NCBI RefSeq assembly: GCF_031624395.1
Contig: NZ_JAMQON010000001.1
Span: 992,001-1,056,000 of the forward strand
From: Halomicroarcula saliterrae
GTDB lineage: Archaea > Halobacteriota > Halobacteria > Halobacteriales > Haloarculaceae
Direction: 5' to 3'
DNA length: 64,000 bases
Shown: in pieces, positions 25,812-34,575 of the stretch
How the letters are laid out: each line of letters starts with the position of its first letter
How positions within the stretch are numbered: position 1 is the first letter of the stretch
Translations under genes and position numbers: made by a program
Notes under the pieces: model-generated
Database searches by the model: none
What the model was told of the DNA's origin: nothing
What the model saw: only the letters and a program-made list of their open reading frames with translations

Positions 25812-28084
25812 CGGTAGCTCACCTGGTTCATCACGTGTCGGCTGGTCAGCTCCGCGGCGGCCTCGCTGTAGCCGTGCAGTTCCATCATGTTCTGAATAGT
25901 CGTCTCCTTGAGCGTGGCCGTCTCCGTGCCCGACGGCGGGTTGTCCCACTGCTGTGGCTCGAAGTCCTCGTAGGTCCGCCTGACGTCGTCCCAGTCGTGG
26001 CTGCCGAGCACGGTCTTGATGACCGGAATCTCCTTCGGTGAGACGTCACCGACGCGGAACTCCTCGTCGCGTCGCTGCCACGCGTGGCGGTTCAGGGCCG
26101 TGATTATCTTGTCGGTCCTGAACTTCTGGACCGCGTGGTCGGGCTCGTCGCCGTCGTAGTTCTTCTCGTCGAAGCGGCCCAGATGCTCTATCTCGAACAC
26201 CTTCATCTTCAGCGGGTCCGGGTCGACGTACTCCCCGCGCTCGTTCTCTATCTGGTCGTCGGAGGCCCAGGCGTACACCTGCTCGATGTACTCCTCGACG
26301 GTGGCCTCGTCGACGCGTTTGTCCCGCATCATGGCCGCCAGCACGTCCCGTTCCTGTTCCCCGAAGACGTAGTTTTTCACTGGCACCACCCGCTCCTCGT
26401 ACTCGGTCGCCTCGCCGGGCGAGAACACCGGCGCGTCGTGGAGCCCCTCCGCGATGGCGTTGAGGACGTCTCGGGGCATGATGACGTGTTCGACCGGCAG
26501 GTCCGGGTGGTGGCGGTCCTGCGCCTCGTGGAGCAGGTCGGCAACGATGTCCCGGACGTAGGTGACGGGGATACCGTGGTCGCCGTCCCGGTCCGTGGTC
26601 TCGACGTCGTAGTCGTCGATGTCGACCCGCTCGTCGCCCTCCATCAGGTAGCCGCGGTCGAACAGCAGCGCCTTCTCGACCAGATCCAGCCCGGCCGGGA
26701 CGTTCGAGCTGTCCAGCCGGGAGACCACGGCGTAGAGCGCCGCCGCCTCGACGGTGTGGGGCGCGATGTCCTTCTCGGTCGCGCTGTCGAGGTCGTCCCT
26801 GACATCGACGGTGACGGGCTCCTGAATCCACGTCTCCAGCTCCTCCCAGGAGTCGGGGTCCCAGACGGTGGTCTCGTTCGTGAGCTCGCGGCGCAGCAGC
26901 TGTGACTCCAGCGAGAGGTTCGTCAGGTAGGTAAACTCGTGTTTGTCCAGCCGCCGCTTGAGCGCCTTCAGCGGGTCCTGTCCCTCCCGGTCGGCGTGCT
27001 GATTGAGCTGCGCTTCGAGGTCGGGGTTCGAGATGATGACCAGCTGGGTGTCGACGTCCATCCCGATGCCCTTGTCCAGCTTGACGCGGCTCTCGTCGGG
27101 GACGTTCAGCAGCTTCTGCAGTAGGTCGGCGTGCTGGGCGGCGTCCTCGACCACCGTCAGCAGCCCGTTGCCCTGCGAGAGCACGCCGTCGTAGGAGAAC
27201 GCCTGCGGGTTCTTCCGGCCCCGCGAGTCGAGCTCGCGGAGCATCCCGTGCATCCACGAGCCGACCAGCCGCTCTTTCGGCGTTCCTTCGTCCTCCGAAT
27301 GGAGGATGCCGATGCCCCGACCCACGTCGACGACGAAGTTCTTCACCCGGAGGTGGCCGGGGTCGGTGACCGCCGAGAACAGCTGTTCCTCCCCGTTGCG
27401 GCGGTACTGTTCCTCCAGATAGTTGTACGCCTCCCGGGAGAACGGGTCCAGTTCGCCCTCGATGCGGATATCGATGTGGTCGTCCAGCCGGTCGTTCACT
27501 TCGGCCAGCAGGTCCTCGCGCACGTCCTTCGGGAACACTGTCAGCGGGTGGACCTGCACCGGGCTCTCGTACCAGTCGTCCTCGTCCTCGATGGGCGTAT
27601 CGCCGTAGGTCAGGGCGCTGTCGCTGCCGCCAGCGCCGGCGACGTTCCACTCGACGGTGTAGCGCCGGCCCTCGGGGGTCCGGGAGTACTCCCTGAGCCC
27701 GTTGATGAGACAGCGCTTGAGCTCCGACTTGCCCGTCGCGGTCGGGCCTTCGAGCCAGACGATCTTCTCGTCTTTGCCCCGCCCCGCCGCGATCGACCGG
27801 AGGTCGTCGACGAACGCGTTCAGTACCTCGGTGTTGCCCAAGATGGCGTGCTCGCCGTCGTTGTGCGGGTCGTCGAAGAAGCGGTAGCGCTCCTTCTCGT
27901 CGCCCTCCTCGATGACGGTCCGGGTGCCCGCGGCCTCGATGGCCGCCAGCAAGTATTTCGAGGCGTGGGCGGCGATTTCGGGCGTCTCCAGAACGGTATC
28001 GACGTACTCCCCGAGGGCCATCGGCTCCTCGTAGGTGGCGTCGAGCGAGTCGTCGGCGCGGTCGATGTACTCCTCGCCGCTCAT
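25802..28084 (-). CDS. PrkA-type serine kinase / AAA protein, second paralog
   Basis: 760 aa. A PrkA-AAA domain with Walker A GPTATGKS at 113-120, a Walker B-like region around [10 protein letters not shown], and a C-terminal PrkA kinase-like domain. It is about 70 residues longer than the neighbour and diverges strongly from it: its P-loop has Ala-Thr in place of Gly-Ser, and it carries a long C-terminal extension ([19 protein letters not shown]). It starts directly after the stop of the first paralog, with no spacing. It may form mixed complexes with it or have lost one activity. Confidence 0.9.
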   Translation of the reverse strand: MSGEEYIDRADDSLDATYEEPMALGEYVDTVLETPEIAAHASKYLLAAIEAAGTRTVIEEGDEKERYRFFDDPHNDGEHAILGNTEVLNAFVDDLRSIAAGRGKDEKIVWLEGPTATGKSELKRCLINGLREYSRTPEGRRYTVEWNVAGAGGSDSALTYGDTPIEDEDDWYESPVQVHPLTVFPKDVREDLLAEVNDRLDDHIDIRIEGELDPFSREAYNYLEEQYRRNGEEQLFSAVTDPGHLRVKNFVVDVGRGIGILHSEDEGTPKERLVGSWMHGMLRELDSRGRKNPQAFSYDGVLSQGNGLLTVVEDAAQHADLLQKLLNVPDESRVKLDKGIGMDVDTQLVIISNPDLEAQLNQHADREGQDPLKALKRRLDKHEFTYLTNLSLESQLLRRELTNETTVWDPDSWEELETWIQEPVTVDVRDDLDSATEKDIAPHTVEAAALYAVVSRLDSSNVPAGLDLVEKALLFDRGYLMEGDERVDIDDYDVETTDRDGDHGIPVTYVRDIVADLLHEAQDRHHPDLPVEHVIMPRDVLNAIAEGLHDAPVFSPGEATEYEERVVPVKNYVFGEQERDVLAAMMRDKRVDEATVEEYIEQVYAWASDDQIENERGEYVDPDPLKMKVFEIEHLGRFDEKNYDGDEPDHAVQKFRTDKIITALNRHAWQRRDEEFRVGDVSPKEIPVIKTVLGSHDWDDVRRTYEDFEPQQWDNPPSGTETATLKETTIQNMMELHGYSEAAAELTSRHVMNQVSYRWD

Positions 28085-30157
28085 CTACTCCTCCATCTCG
28101 CTTTTGGCGACCTCCGCGCCGGCGAACTCGAGCACTTCACGTGCGCCCTCTTCGGAGTAGCCCTGCTCGATGAGGGCGTCTATCCACTGGTTGCGCTCGT
28201 CGTCGTCCATCTCCCCCGACGAGACCAGCGCGGAGAAGTTGATGTTGTGTTTCTTGTCCTCCCAGAGCTTGCGTTCCAGCGCGCGGCGCAGGCGGTCGTT
28301 GTCCTGTGGGTTGAACGTATCGCCTTCGCGTGCACGACGGGAGACCCAGTTGCTGACCTCTTGACGGAAGTCGTCCTTGCGGTCCTCGGGGAGATTTAGC
28401 TTCTCCTCGACCGAACGGAGGAACTGCTCGTCGGGCTCCTGCTCCCGGCCGGTCAGCTCGTCCTCGACGGTGTCGTCGTCGATGTAGGCCATCACGTGGT
28501 CCATGTACTTCTCGCCCTGGCGCTGTATCTCGTCCATGTCGTAGGCCAGCGCGTGGCGCACGTCCTCGATGGCCCGCTCCTTGTACTCCTCGCGGACGAG
28601 TTCGAGGAACCGGTAGTACTCGTCGAAGGACTCGGAGTCGATGGAGCCGTGGTTCTCCAGGTTCCCCTCCAGGTGGTTGAACGTCGTCAGCGGCGAGAGG
28701 AAGGTCCGCGAGCGGTGCATCGAGTCCATGATGGCCTCGGCTATCTCGTCGCCGATGAAGCGTGGCGAGACGCCGTCCATCCCCTCGCGGATGTCGGCGG
28801 CCTTCTCGGCCTCCTCGCGGAGCTTCTTGACGTCGATATCGTCGGCCTCGTCGATTTCGCCGTTGTACGCTTTCGCCTTCTGGACGAGCTCGACGGACTC
28901 GGTGTCGGGCTCCTCGATTCGCGTCAGAACGCCGAAGAGGCCGGCCATCTCCAGCGTGTGGGGCTCGACCTGGATGTCCGGGAGGTCGGCGTTCCGGAGC
29001 ATCTTCCGGTATATCTTGGACTCTTCCTCGTACTGGAGGACGTACGGGAAGTCGATGCGTTTCGTCCGGTCGTTGAACGCCTCCATCTTCTCGTCGCCTT
29101 TCTTGTCCCGGTACTCGGGCATGTTCGTCCGGCCGACGATGACCTGGTCGATGTCGATACGGGGGTTGTTCTTCGGTTTGATGGTCTGTTCCTGACTGGC
29201 GTGGAGGAAGTCATAGAGGAACTCCCGCTGGAGTTTCAGTAGCTCCTCGCCGGAGAAGATGCCGCGGTTGGCGTTACAGAACGCGCCCGAGTAGTCGAAG
29301 GCTCGGGGGTCGCTCTCCCCGTAGATAGCGATCTTCGAGTAGTTGACGTCGCCCGTGAGTTCGGTCTCGTCCTGGTTTTTCTTGTCTTTCGGCTCGAAGG
29401 TCTCGATACCCTGGCGCTGGTTCTCGTCGGCGACGAAGCGGACGATTTCGACGTGGTTCTCCAGCACTTCCTGGAGGTTGTCGTCGTAGTACGCCAGCAG
29501 CCGGTCCATGTAGAACTCCGAGGCCGGGTCGAGGTCCTGTTCGTTGCGGATGGTGTAGGGGGCGTCGAGCTCCTCGTTGATGTCCTCGATGACCCGGGCG
29601 CGCTGGTCTTGGGGAAGCAAGACGAGCGGGTCCTGGTTCATCGGCGAGCGGACCACGTCGTCGGCCGGGTCCTGGTCGTGGACCACGTCACAGAGGTTCG
29701 TCCAGCGGAAGGTGTACATCCGTCCCTCGTCGCCGCGCGTGTAGTCCTCGTAATACCGTCGGACCTGCCGGTCGAAGTCGGATTTCCCCGACCCGACGGG
29801 ACCGAGCAGTAGCTTGATGCGTTTCTCGGGACCGAGCCCGCGGGCGCCGGACTTGACCTTGTTGACGAACTCGTGAATCGCCTCGTGGACCTCGCGGCCG
29901 TAGAACGTGTTCTCGCCGTCGTGGATGGGGTCCTCGCTCGCTATCTTGTACTCTACGACCCCGGCGTCTTCGTCGTACTCCGTCCCGTAATAGTCGAACA
30001 TGTCCGCCACGCGCTGGTGGGCGTTGCGGGCGATTCGCGGGTCGGCGTACAGTTTGTCGAGATACCAGTCGAACGTCCGCGTGGTCCGCAGGTCCGCTGG
30101 TATCGTGTCTTGATACTCCTGACTCAGTGCTTCGAGTGTCTCTTTGTTCTGGCTCAT
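28085..30157 (-). CDS. prkA: PrkA-type serine protein kinase (YeaG family)
   Basis: 690 aa, close to the length of bacterial PrkA/YeaG. It has Walker A GPVGSGKS at 119-126, the segment YTFRWTNLCDV, DQVIVGRTNMPEYRDKKGDEKMEAF typical of the AAA part, and a C-terminal kinase-like helical region. It is the first gene of the operon prkA-prkA2-DUF444-spoVR; all intergenic gaps are zero or negative. The product is a cytoplasmic ATPase/kinase implicated in starvation signalling. Its promoter must lie in the 439-bp spacer upstream. Confidence 0.93.
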   Translation of the reverse strand: MSQNKETLEALSQEYQDTIPADLRTTRTFDWYLDKLYADPRIARNAHQRVADMFDYYGTEYDEDAGVVEYKIASEDPIHDGENTFYGREVHEAIHEFVNKVKSGARGLGPEKRIKLLLGPVGSGKSDFDRQVRRYYEDYTRGDEGRMYTFRWTNLCDVVHDQDPADDVVRSPMNQDPLVLLPQDQRARVIEDINEELDAPYTIRNEQDLDPASEFYMDRLLAYYDDNLQEVLENHVEIVRFVADENQRQGIETFEPKDKKNQDETELTGDVNYSKIAIYGESDPRAFDYSGAFCNANRGIFSGEELLKLQREFLYDFLHASQEQTIKPKNNPRIDIDQVIVGRTNMPEYRDKKGDEKMEAFNDRTKRIDFPYVLQYEEESKIYRKMLRNADLPDIQVEPHTLEMAGLFGVLTRIEEPDTESVELVQKAKAYNGEIDEADDIDVKKLREEAEKAADIREGMDGVSPRFIGDEIAEAIMDSMHRSRTFLSPLTTFNHLEGNLENHGSIDSESFDEYYRFLELVREEYKERAIEDVRHALAYDMDEIQRQGEKYMDHVMAYIDDDTVEDELTGREQEPDEQFLRSVEEKLNLPEDRKDDFRQEVSNWVSRRAREGDTFNPQDNDRLRRALERKLWEDKKHNINFSALVSSGEMDDDERNQWIDALIEQGYSEEGAREVLEFAGAEVAKSEMEE

Positions 30158-30596
30158 GCTATCTCGGGTAGTGCTGCACGCGACGGTGTCGGCGACTCGA
30201 TACCACCGTCTCCGGTACAGTTCGACTGTAACAACTGCCGCTCCGTGTGTTGGTCACCGGTGGCCGCGGCAGGACCCGTCCGTTCGGGTCGGTCGATATA
30301 CCATACCATGGGTAGTGTTGGTAGGGTGGGTGCGGGGACCGCTCCACCCATTCGGTAACGGGTGACAGCCTTCGACTGTATTCCGATACTATTTATTACA
30401 TGAGTGCTTCAACAATAAGAGCCTTGTGCCAGAGTACATAAACCACCGGGTCTTTCACCCCGATATTTATAGGAGAACCCGGAGACAGCAACGCGTCGGT
30501 ATGGTATACCACGGCAGTATTCTGGTATGTAATTTATAAGTAAACGGAGTCACAGCCAGCCGACAGCGTATTGCCCGCCGAGCCACAGCCGTCGGT
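30158..30596. other. 439-bp intergenic region with divergent promoters
   Basis: No gene is supported here. The part nearest 30597 is AT-rich (TATTTATTACATG at about 30389, ATATTTATAGG at about 30463, AATTTATAAG at about 30531) and probably holds the promoter of the 125-aa gene. TATACCATACC at 30297-30307 recurs inverted as GGTATGGTATA at 30498-30508. TTCGACTGTA occurs at 30221-30230 and again at 30371-30380. These may be regulator sites for the prkA operon or the divergent gene. Confidence 0.5.
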
Positions 30597-30974
30597 ATGG
30601 ACCTCGATGCGCTGGCCGAGGACTGGACGGTGTGGAACCAGACCGAGGCGAAGCTCATCCTCGCGTACCGCCCCGACGTCTTCGACAGCGAGAACTTCCC
30701 CGCCCCCTGCCTGCCGACAATCTATCTCACGCAGGGCAAGCGAACGCGCCGACCGGGGGCCGACCGAACCGGTGAGGGCTGGTACGTGACGCTGTATCTG
30801 GAACCGGAGGTCGACCACCGGGCCGACTCAGTCCCGGACCGGGACGCGGCCGTCGCGGCCGCCGTCGACCTCGCCAACGAGTTCGCGGCCGGCGAGTTCG
30901 ACTTCCGCGCCATGTATCAGGTCCCGCGCGACGACTATCTGGACGAACTCGACGAGCTGACCGGCCGGGCCTGA
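30597..30974 (+). CDS. Small acidic haloarchaeal protein, unknown function
   Basis: 125 aa, soluble, acidic, with MDLDALAEDWTVWNQTEAKLILAYRPDVF at the start split by one Trp-rich strand and GWYVTLYLEPEV in the middle. No catalytic motif. AATTTATAAG about 60 nt upstream is a likely TATA box. It is divergent from the prkA operon. Its function is unknown. Confidence 0.72.
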   Translation: MDLDALAEDWTVWNQTEAKLILAYRPDVFDSENFPAPCLPTIYLTQGKRTRRPGADRTGEGWYVTLYLEPEVDHRADSVPDRDAAVAAAVDLANEFAAGEFDFRAMYQVPRDDYLDELDELTGRA

Positions 30975-31006
30975 CACTTACGTTCGCCCCCCGTCTAGGG
31001 ACGGGT

Positions 31007-31459
31007 ATGACTACCGTTACGCTCGTCGGCACTCGGCTCGCCGAAGCCGGCGAGGAGTTCGTCTACCACGGCGAAGCGGGGGGGTGTGCCGGCTGTCCCT
31101 ACCGGGACCAGTGTCTCAATCTCACGCCCGGTCGCCGGTACCGCATCACCGAGGTCCGGGAGAGCGGCCAGACGCTCGACTGCGCCGTCCACGACAGCGG
31201 CGTCCGGGCCGTCGAGGTCGAACCGGCCTCGATACGCGTCAACGTCCCCACCAAAGGCGCCTTCGCCGGCAGCAAGGCCTCACTGGCCGGTCCCTGCCCG
31301 CACACGGAGTGTCCGAGCCACCCCTACTGCGAGCCACACGGCGCCGACTTCGACAGAGAGTACCGCGTTACGGAAGTCCTCGGCGACCCGCCACACGACT
31401 ACTGTATGCTCGACCGCGACCTCACGATGGTGGAGTTCGAGGCGCCGGACGACGCCTGA
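31007..31459 (+). CDS. UPF0179 family Cys-rich protein
   Basis: 150 aa. Cys-rich in two clusters: CAGCPYRDQC (about 27-36), then CPHTECPSHPYC (about 99-110) and a final Cys before the C-terminus (DYCMLDRD). Spacing suggests metal or Fe-S binding. The N-terminal VTLVGTRLAEAGEEF and C-terminal YRVTEV strands match the archaeal UPF0179 family as I know it. No function is established. It lies 32 bp after the 125-aa gene and may be co-transcribed with it. Confidence 0.83.
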   Translation: MTTVTLVGTRLAEAGEEFVYHGEAGGCAGCPYRDQCLNLTPGRRYRITEVRESGQTLDCAVHDSGVRAVEVEPASIRVNVPTKGAFAGSKASLAGPCPHTECPSHPYCEPHGADFDREYRVTEVLGDPPHDYCMLDRDLTMVEFEAPDDA

Positions 31460-31522
31460 GCGCCGCACGGACCACTTTGCCCCGGTCAGTCGACTCGCCG
31501 GCTATCCGAGCACCGCCCGTAG

Positions 31523-32311
31523 CTACTCCAGCGTCCCGACGTGGGTGCCCATGTAGCCGAACACGTCCTCGTACCCCTCCGCGGAGAGCAACACGGGATG
31601 GAACGCCTCCTCGGCGTACACCGTCTCGTCGTCGGCCGCGGCGACAGGGTCGCCCGCGGCCACCGGCTCGAAGTTCCGCACGAACACCTCGTACTCCGTG
31701 GCGGGGTCTTTCGGAATCGGACCGCCGAGCTGGAACACCGGGAGCGACTCGTTCCTGACGGGGGCCGCCTCGTCGGTGACGCCGAGGGCCGCGAGGAACT
31801 CGCGGATGACCCGCTCGGCGTTGGCCGCGGCTTCCGGTGAGCCCTGATAGCCACACTCGATTTCTATCGTCGAGGGGGCGACCGAGAACAGGCGCCCCTC
31901 GTTTGCGCCCTTTGTCCTGACCACGGCGTCGACGGAGAGTTTCGGACAGACGTCGCGGGCCAGCTGTGTCACGTCGTCGACCAGCGCGAACATGCCGTCG
32001 TAGGACTGCGTGGAGTGCAGCGAGAGGACCGTACAGCCACGCAGCTCCTCGGTCAGCGCCGCGGCCAGCCGCATCTCGTGGACGTCGCTCTCGGCGTCGC
32101 CCGGGAACACCCGATTCAGGTCGGTTTCGAGGTACCGCTCGCCCTCGGCGAGGGCCGCCTCGTTGACGACGATGAACTTCACGGGCTGACTCAGCGCCGG
32201 CGGGTCAGACAGCACCGCTTCGATGCCGTCGCGGCCACACGGTTCGTCGCCGTGGATACTGCCGACGACGGCTATCGAGGGCTCCCCGTCACCCAGTTGG
32301 ACCACTCGCAT
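31523..32311 (-). CDS. Succinylglutamate desuccinylase/aspartoacylase family protein
   Basis: 262 aa from the ATG at 32311. Zinc-site motifs of the AstE/AspA (M14-like) family are visible: GSIHGDEPCGRDG with His and Glu, and a later His in VLSLHSTQSYDG. ETDLNRVFPGD carries the Asn-Arg substrate motif, and Glu in IEIECGYQGSP is the likely general base. The C-terminal part (about 200-262) is a beta domain. It hydrolyses an N-acyl amino acid or a related amide; the substrate is not clear. TATA-like bases (TATAT) lie about 30 nt upstream. Confidence 0.85.
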   Translation of the reverse strand: MRVVQLGDGEPSIAVVGSIHGDEPCGRDGIEAVLSDPPALSQPVKFIVVNEAALAEGERYLETDLNRVFPGDAESDVHEMRLAAALTEELRGCTVLSLHSTQSYDGMFALVDDVTQLARDVCPKLSVDAVVRTKGANEGRLFSVAPSTIEIECGYQGSPEAAANAERVIREFLAALGVTDEAAPVRNESLPVFQLGGPIPKDPATEYEVFVRNFEPVAAGDPVAAADDETVYAEEAFHPVLLSAEGYEDVFGYMGTHVGTLE

Positions 32312-32440
32312 CTGTTTGTAGGTCACTAGCCGGGTCGTAGTATATGTGTGGGTTTGATGTCGGGGTAGGGGTAGGCTCGTCCTCACGGCAAATCGCTTTG
32401 GTAGTCAGGCTTTTATTCTATCCCGGACCAATCGAACGGT

Positions 32441-33232
32441 ATGCGACGACGCCACTTGCTGGGACTGACAGGCACCGCGCTCACGACCGCGGTCGCCGGC
32501 TGTCTGGACTCCGGCGGCGGGGAGCCGGGGACGGAGACTGGGGAGTCGAGCACCCCGACCGAGTCCCCGACAGGGACGCCAGAACCCGACGCGGCGGTGA
32601 CGGACCCGATTTACGAGCTCTGGAGCGCCTACAACGACGAGGACGCCGCGGCCCTCGTCACGACGTACCACCCCGACTCACCGAGCGCCCCGGGGGAATC
32701 GGACGTCGTCTTCCAGGGAACGGTGACTGTCGAGAGCACGACAGTCGTCTCGCGGTCCGGGGACAGCGCTACAGCCGAGGCCGAAGCCAGCATTTCCGGG
32801 GAACTCAACGAGTCCGCGACGCAGATATTCGAGTTGCGCCGCCACGAGGGGGAGTGGAAGGTGTGGTCGTACGAGTCGGAGAGCGACGGCTCCTCGGAGC
32901 CGGTGGCACCGCAGGCGGCGTTCACCTTCGAGTTCGACGAGGCGGCGACGGACGACACCGAAACGGCCGTCCTGGGTATCACGCATTCGGGCGGCGACAC
33001 TATCGACGCCGACCGGCTCTACGTCCGCGGGACGGGCATCGTGGAGACCGCCGGCGCGTCCCCCGATATCACGGCCCCGGACACCGACTGGGGCGGCGCG
33101 ACCGGCGTCAGCGATATCACCGCCGGCACGGAGATAACCGTGGGCGTGACGGTCGACTGTGCGGTCCGACTCGTCTGGGAGGCCGAGGGGTCGACTGCGA
33201 CGCTCGCGACCTACGACGGTCCCGGCGCCTGA
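32441..33232 (+). CDS. Lipoprotein with SnoaL/NTF2-like and pilin-like domains
   Basis: 263 aa. MRRRHLLGL and lipobox Cys21 form the signal; a Thr/Pro/Glu linker (about 25-50) follows. The middle (about 52-140) looks like an NTF2-like fold (DPIYELWSAYNDEDAAALV ... IFELRRHEGEWKVWSY), as in DUF4878/SnoaL proteins. The C-terminal part (about 155-263; FTFEF... LGITHSGGDTIDADRLYVRG) resembles the beta domain found in haloarchaeal pilin-like proteins. The combination suggests a surface-binding protein. A TATA-like TTTTATTC lies about 30 nt upstream. Confidence 0.78.
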   Translation: MRRRHLLGLTGTALTTAVAGCLDSGGGEPGTETGESSTPTESPTGTPEPDAAVTDPIYELWSAYNDEDAAALVTTYHPDSPSAPGESDVVFQGTVTVESTTVVSRSGDSATAEAEASISGELNESATQIFELRRHEGEWKVWSYESESDGSSEPVAPQAAFTFEFDEAATDDTETAVLGITHSGGDTIDADRLYVRGTGIVETAGASPDITAPDTDWGGATGVSDITAGTEITVGVTVDCAVRLVWEAEGSTATLATYDGPGA

Positions 33233-33242
33233 CCCTCTCAAC

Positions 33243-33719
33243 TTATAGCTTCGCTGCGTACGCGTAATCAGTCTCGTCGGCGACCGGGTAGCCGTCGTCG
33301 AGGCGGATCTTCCAGCCGTGTAACACCGTCGGGTCGTCGAGCGCGTTCGTGACCACCGTTCGCACGTCGAGCACGTCTACTCCGTAATAATCGTTTGGTA
33401 CGCCCCGGAAGTATTGCAGCGACGTCCGAAACAGCGACCGCATCCCGTCGTCGTTCTCGAAGTCGAAGTGCTTGTACGCGCCGGCGGCCACCTGCACCAT
33501 CCCGTGGAGGAACTTGCTCTCGGTGCTGCCGCGGCCGTAGTTGTACCACTCGTCCTCGAAGCAGTCGTGCGATTCGTGGAAGTCGCCGTCGTTGTACAGG
33601 CGGATCCCGTGGACGACGGCCCGCCTGAGCGTGGCGTGCTCCCACTGCCCGTCCGCTCGCCACCCCGTCGGGCTCCCCGCCGGCGGGCCGACGCTGTCGT
33701 CGCGCGTGTGGTCGTCCAT
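33243..33719 (-). CDS. DUF309 domain protein
   Basis: 158 aa from the ATG at 33719; the open frame extends upstream but the region is not conserved. Helical DUF309 core: [19 protein letters not shown], then [14 protein letters not shown] and [11 protein letters not shown]. His-Glu-Ser-His in the first helix and the Gln/His later resemble a metal or ligand site. Function unknown. It is convergent with the lipoprotein gene (10 bp between stops) and divergent from tRNA-Leu. Confidence 0.85.
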   Translation of the reverse strand: MDDHTRDDSVGPPAGSPTGWRADGQWEHATLRRAVVHGIRLYNDGDFHESHDCFEDEWYNYGRGSTESKFLHGMVQVAAGAYKHFDFENDDGMRSLFRTSLQYFRGVPNDYYGVDVLDVRTVVTNALDDPTVLHGWKIRLDDGYPVADETDYAYAAKL

Positions 33720-33784
33720 ACAGTGACTGTCGGTCGCCCGAAGGGTCAATCTAGCGGTCCGGCCGTTCCGGCATCCGTACGACA

Positions 33785-33790
33785 TTTATA
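33785..33790 (+). promoter_or_regulatory. Probable TATA box for tRNA-Leu
   Basis: TTTATA, 36 nt before the first base of the tRNA. The predicted transcript start near 33814 gives a leader of about 12 nt. Confidence 0.5.
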
Positions 33791-33825
33791 CCCCTGCGTG
33801 TTTGTGAGACATGCAAAGACCGCGT

Positions 33826-33909
33826 GCGAGGGTAGCCAAGCCAGGAAACGGCGGCGGACTCAAGATCCGCTCCTGTAGAGGTCCAAGGGTTCAAATCCCT
33901 TCCCTCGCA
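33826..33909 (+). tRNA. tRNA-Leu (CAA anticodon)
   Basis: 84 nt. Acceptor stem GCGAGGG (33826-33832) pairs with CCCTCGC (33902-33908), discriminator A at 33909. Anticodon stem GCGGA/TCCGC encloses the loop CTCAAGA, giving anticodon CAA, which reads the UUG codon. The long variable arm and T stem AAGGG/CCCTT with loop TTCAAAT are those of a class II leucine tRNA. CCA is not encoded. The 3' end is copied twice downstream. Confidence 0.95.
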
Positions 33910-34003
33910 CTGCAGCGAGGCGCAGACGCGCCGAGCAAAGTGCAACGGAAGGGCTTTGAACGAGGCCAGTCGCAGTCCGGACCCCCCGGACCGTCTGGAC
34001 GTT

Positions 34004-34024
34004 GTTCAAATCCCTTCCCTCGCA
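34004..34024 (+). repeat. 21-bp copy of the tRNA-Leu 3' end, probable att remnant
   Basis: Identical to bases 33889-33909 of tRNA-Leu (last stem base, T loop, 3' T stem, acceptor strand and discriminator A), 115 bp downstream of the original. Flanks on both sides differ from those of the tRNA. Such copies are left by tyrosine-recombinase elements that insert at tRNA 3' ends. Confidence 0.7.
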
Positions 34025-34079
34025 TCGCACAGGCGCCATAGACCGGTGCCGAACGATGCGGAAGTCCGCGTGGAGCGGT

Positions 34080-34090
34080 CTTCCCTCGCA
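34080..34090 (+). repeat. 11-bp third copy of the tRNA-Leu 3' end
   Basis: CTTCCCTCGCA, identical to bases 33899-33909 of the tRNA, 76 bp after the 21-bp copy and in the same orientation. A shorter, probably older remnant. Confidence 0.5.
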
Positions 34091-34284
34091 AACTTCTGGA
34101 ACGGTGTTCGGCCAGCGCCCGCTGTAACCGCGGTTCGCTGTCCGACCCCGGTGGTGGTCTGTGTCGGACGGATGCAAGTTCCGGGAGCCACACGTCGCTC
34201 GGACCTCTCTGTGTGGTGTCCCTGTCCGGTGAGGGCCAAGCGGAGGGGATGCTGGCCAGTAACAAGTGGTAATATCCAACGAAT

Positions 34285-34317
34285 AATAACTAGCTTTATA
34301 CGTTCTCGGTAGTTATT
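34285..34317. promoter_or_regulatory. Inverted repeat around the TATA box of the 63-aa gene
   Basis: AATAACTA (34285-34292) and TAGTTATT (34310-34317) flank TTTATA (34295-34300). The TATA box lies about 25 nt before the ATG at 34325, so the mRNA should be leaderless. A repressor bound here would cover the TATA box. Confidence 0.5.
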
Positions 34318-34324
34318 CACAGCC

Positions 34325-34516
34325 ATGGCTACTGAACAGTCCGATAGTTCCGGTATTCCGGTCCCTGAGCTGGAGAACACGGCCTTTTTCGCCATCGAAG
34401 CGGACGACGACTACGTTCGAATCGAGCAGTCGCTGGGCAACCAGGTGCGCTACACGCCGTCCGAGGCGCGCGACATCGCCGACGCCATCCTGCGGGCCGC
34501 CGACGACGCCCAGTAA
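34325..34516 (+). CDS. Small acidic protein, 63 aa, unknown function
   Basis: 63 aa, acidic, no Cys, no membrane segment. The middle VPELENTAFFAIEADDDYVRIEQ suggests a small beta sheet followed by a helix (SEARDIADAILRAADDA). Well-placed TATA box gives a leaderless transcript. It lies between the tRNA-Leu integration scar and the IMPase-like gene. No function is recognised. Confidence 0.65.
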   Translation: MATEQSDSSGIPVPELENTAFFAIEADDDYVRIEQSLGNQVRYTPSEARDIADAILRAADDAQ

Positions 34517-34575
34517 CCACACCGTCGTTTGCGGGATACCGAGGTCCTAAAGCCGACCCGCTGCCAGTGGCACCC

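Larger units (their letters stand above)
33910..34324. other. 415-bp region after tRNA-Leu with tRNA 3'-end fragments
   Basis: No gene seen. It holds two partial copies of the tRNA-Leu 3' end (34004-34024 and 34080-34090). A perfect hairpin, GTCCGG/CCGGAC with a 5-base loop, lies at 33975-33991. A second possible hairpin, GGCGC/GCGCC with outer arms GCACT/AGTGC, comes just after the tRNA. The last 60 bases are AT-rich and contain the promoter of the 63-aa gene. The stretch looks like the scar of past integration events. Confidence 0.6.

Noticed and set aside
33811-34041. Open frame over tRNA-Leu
   Set aside because: It reads through the tRNA and its repeats; not a protein gene.
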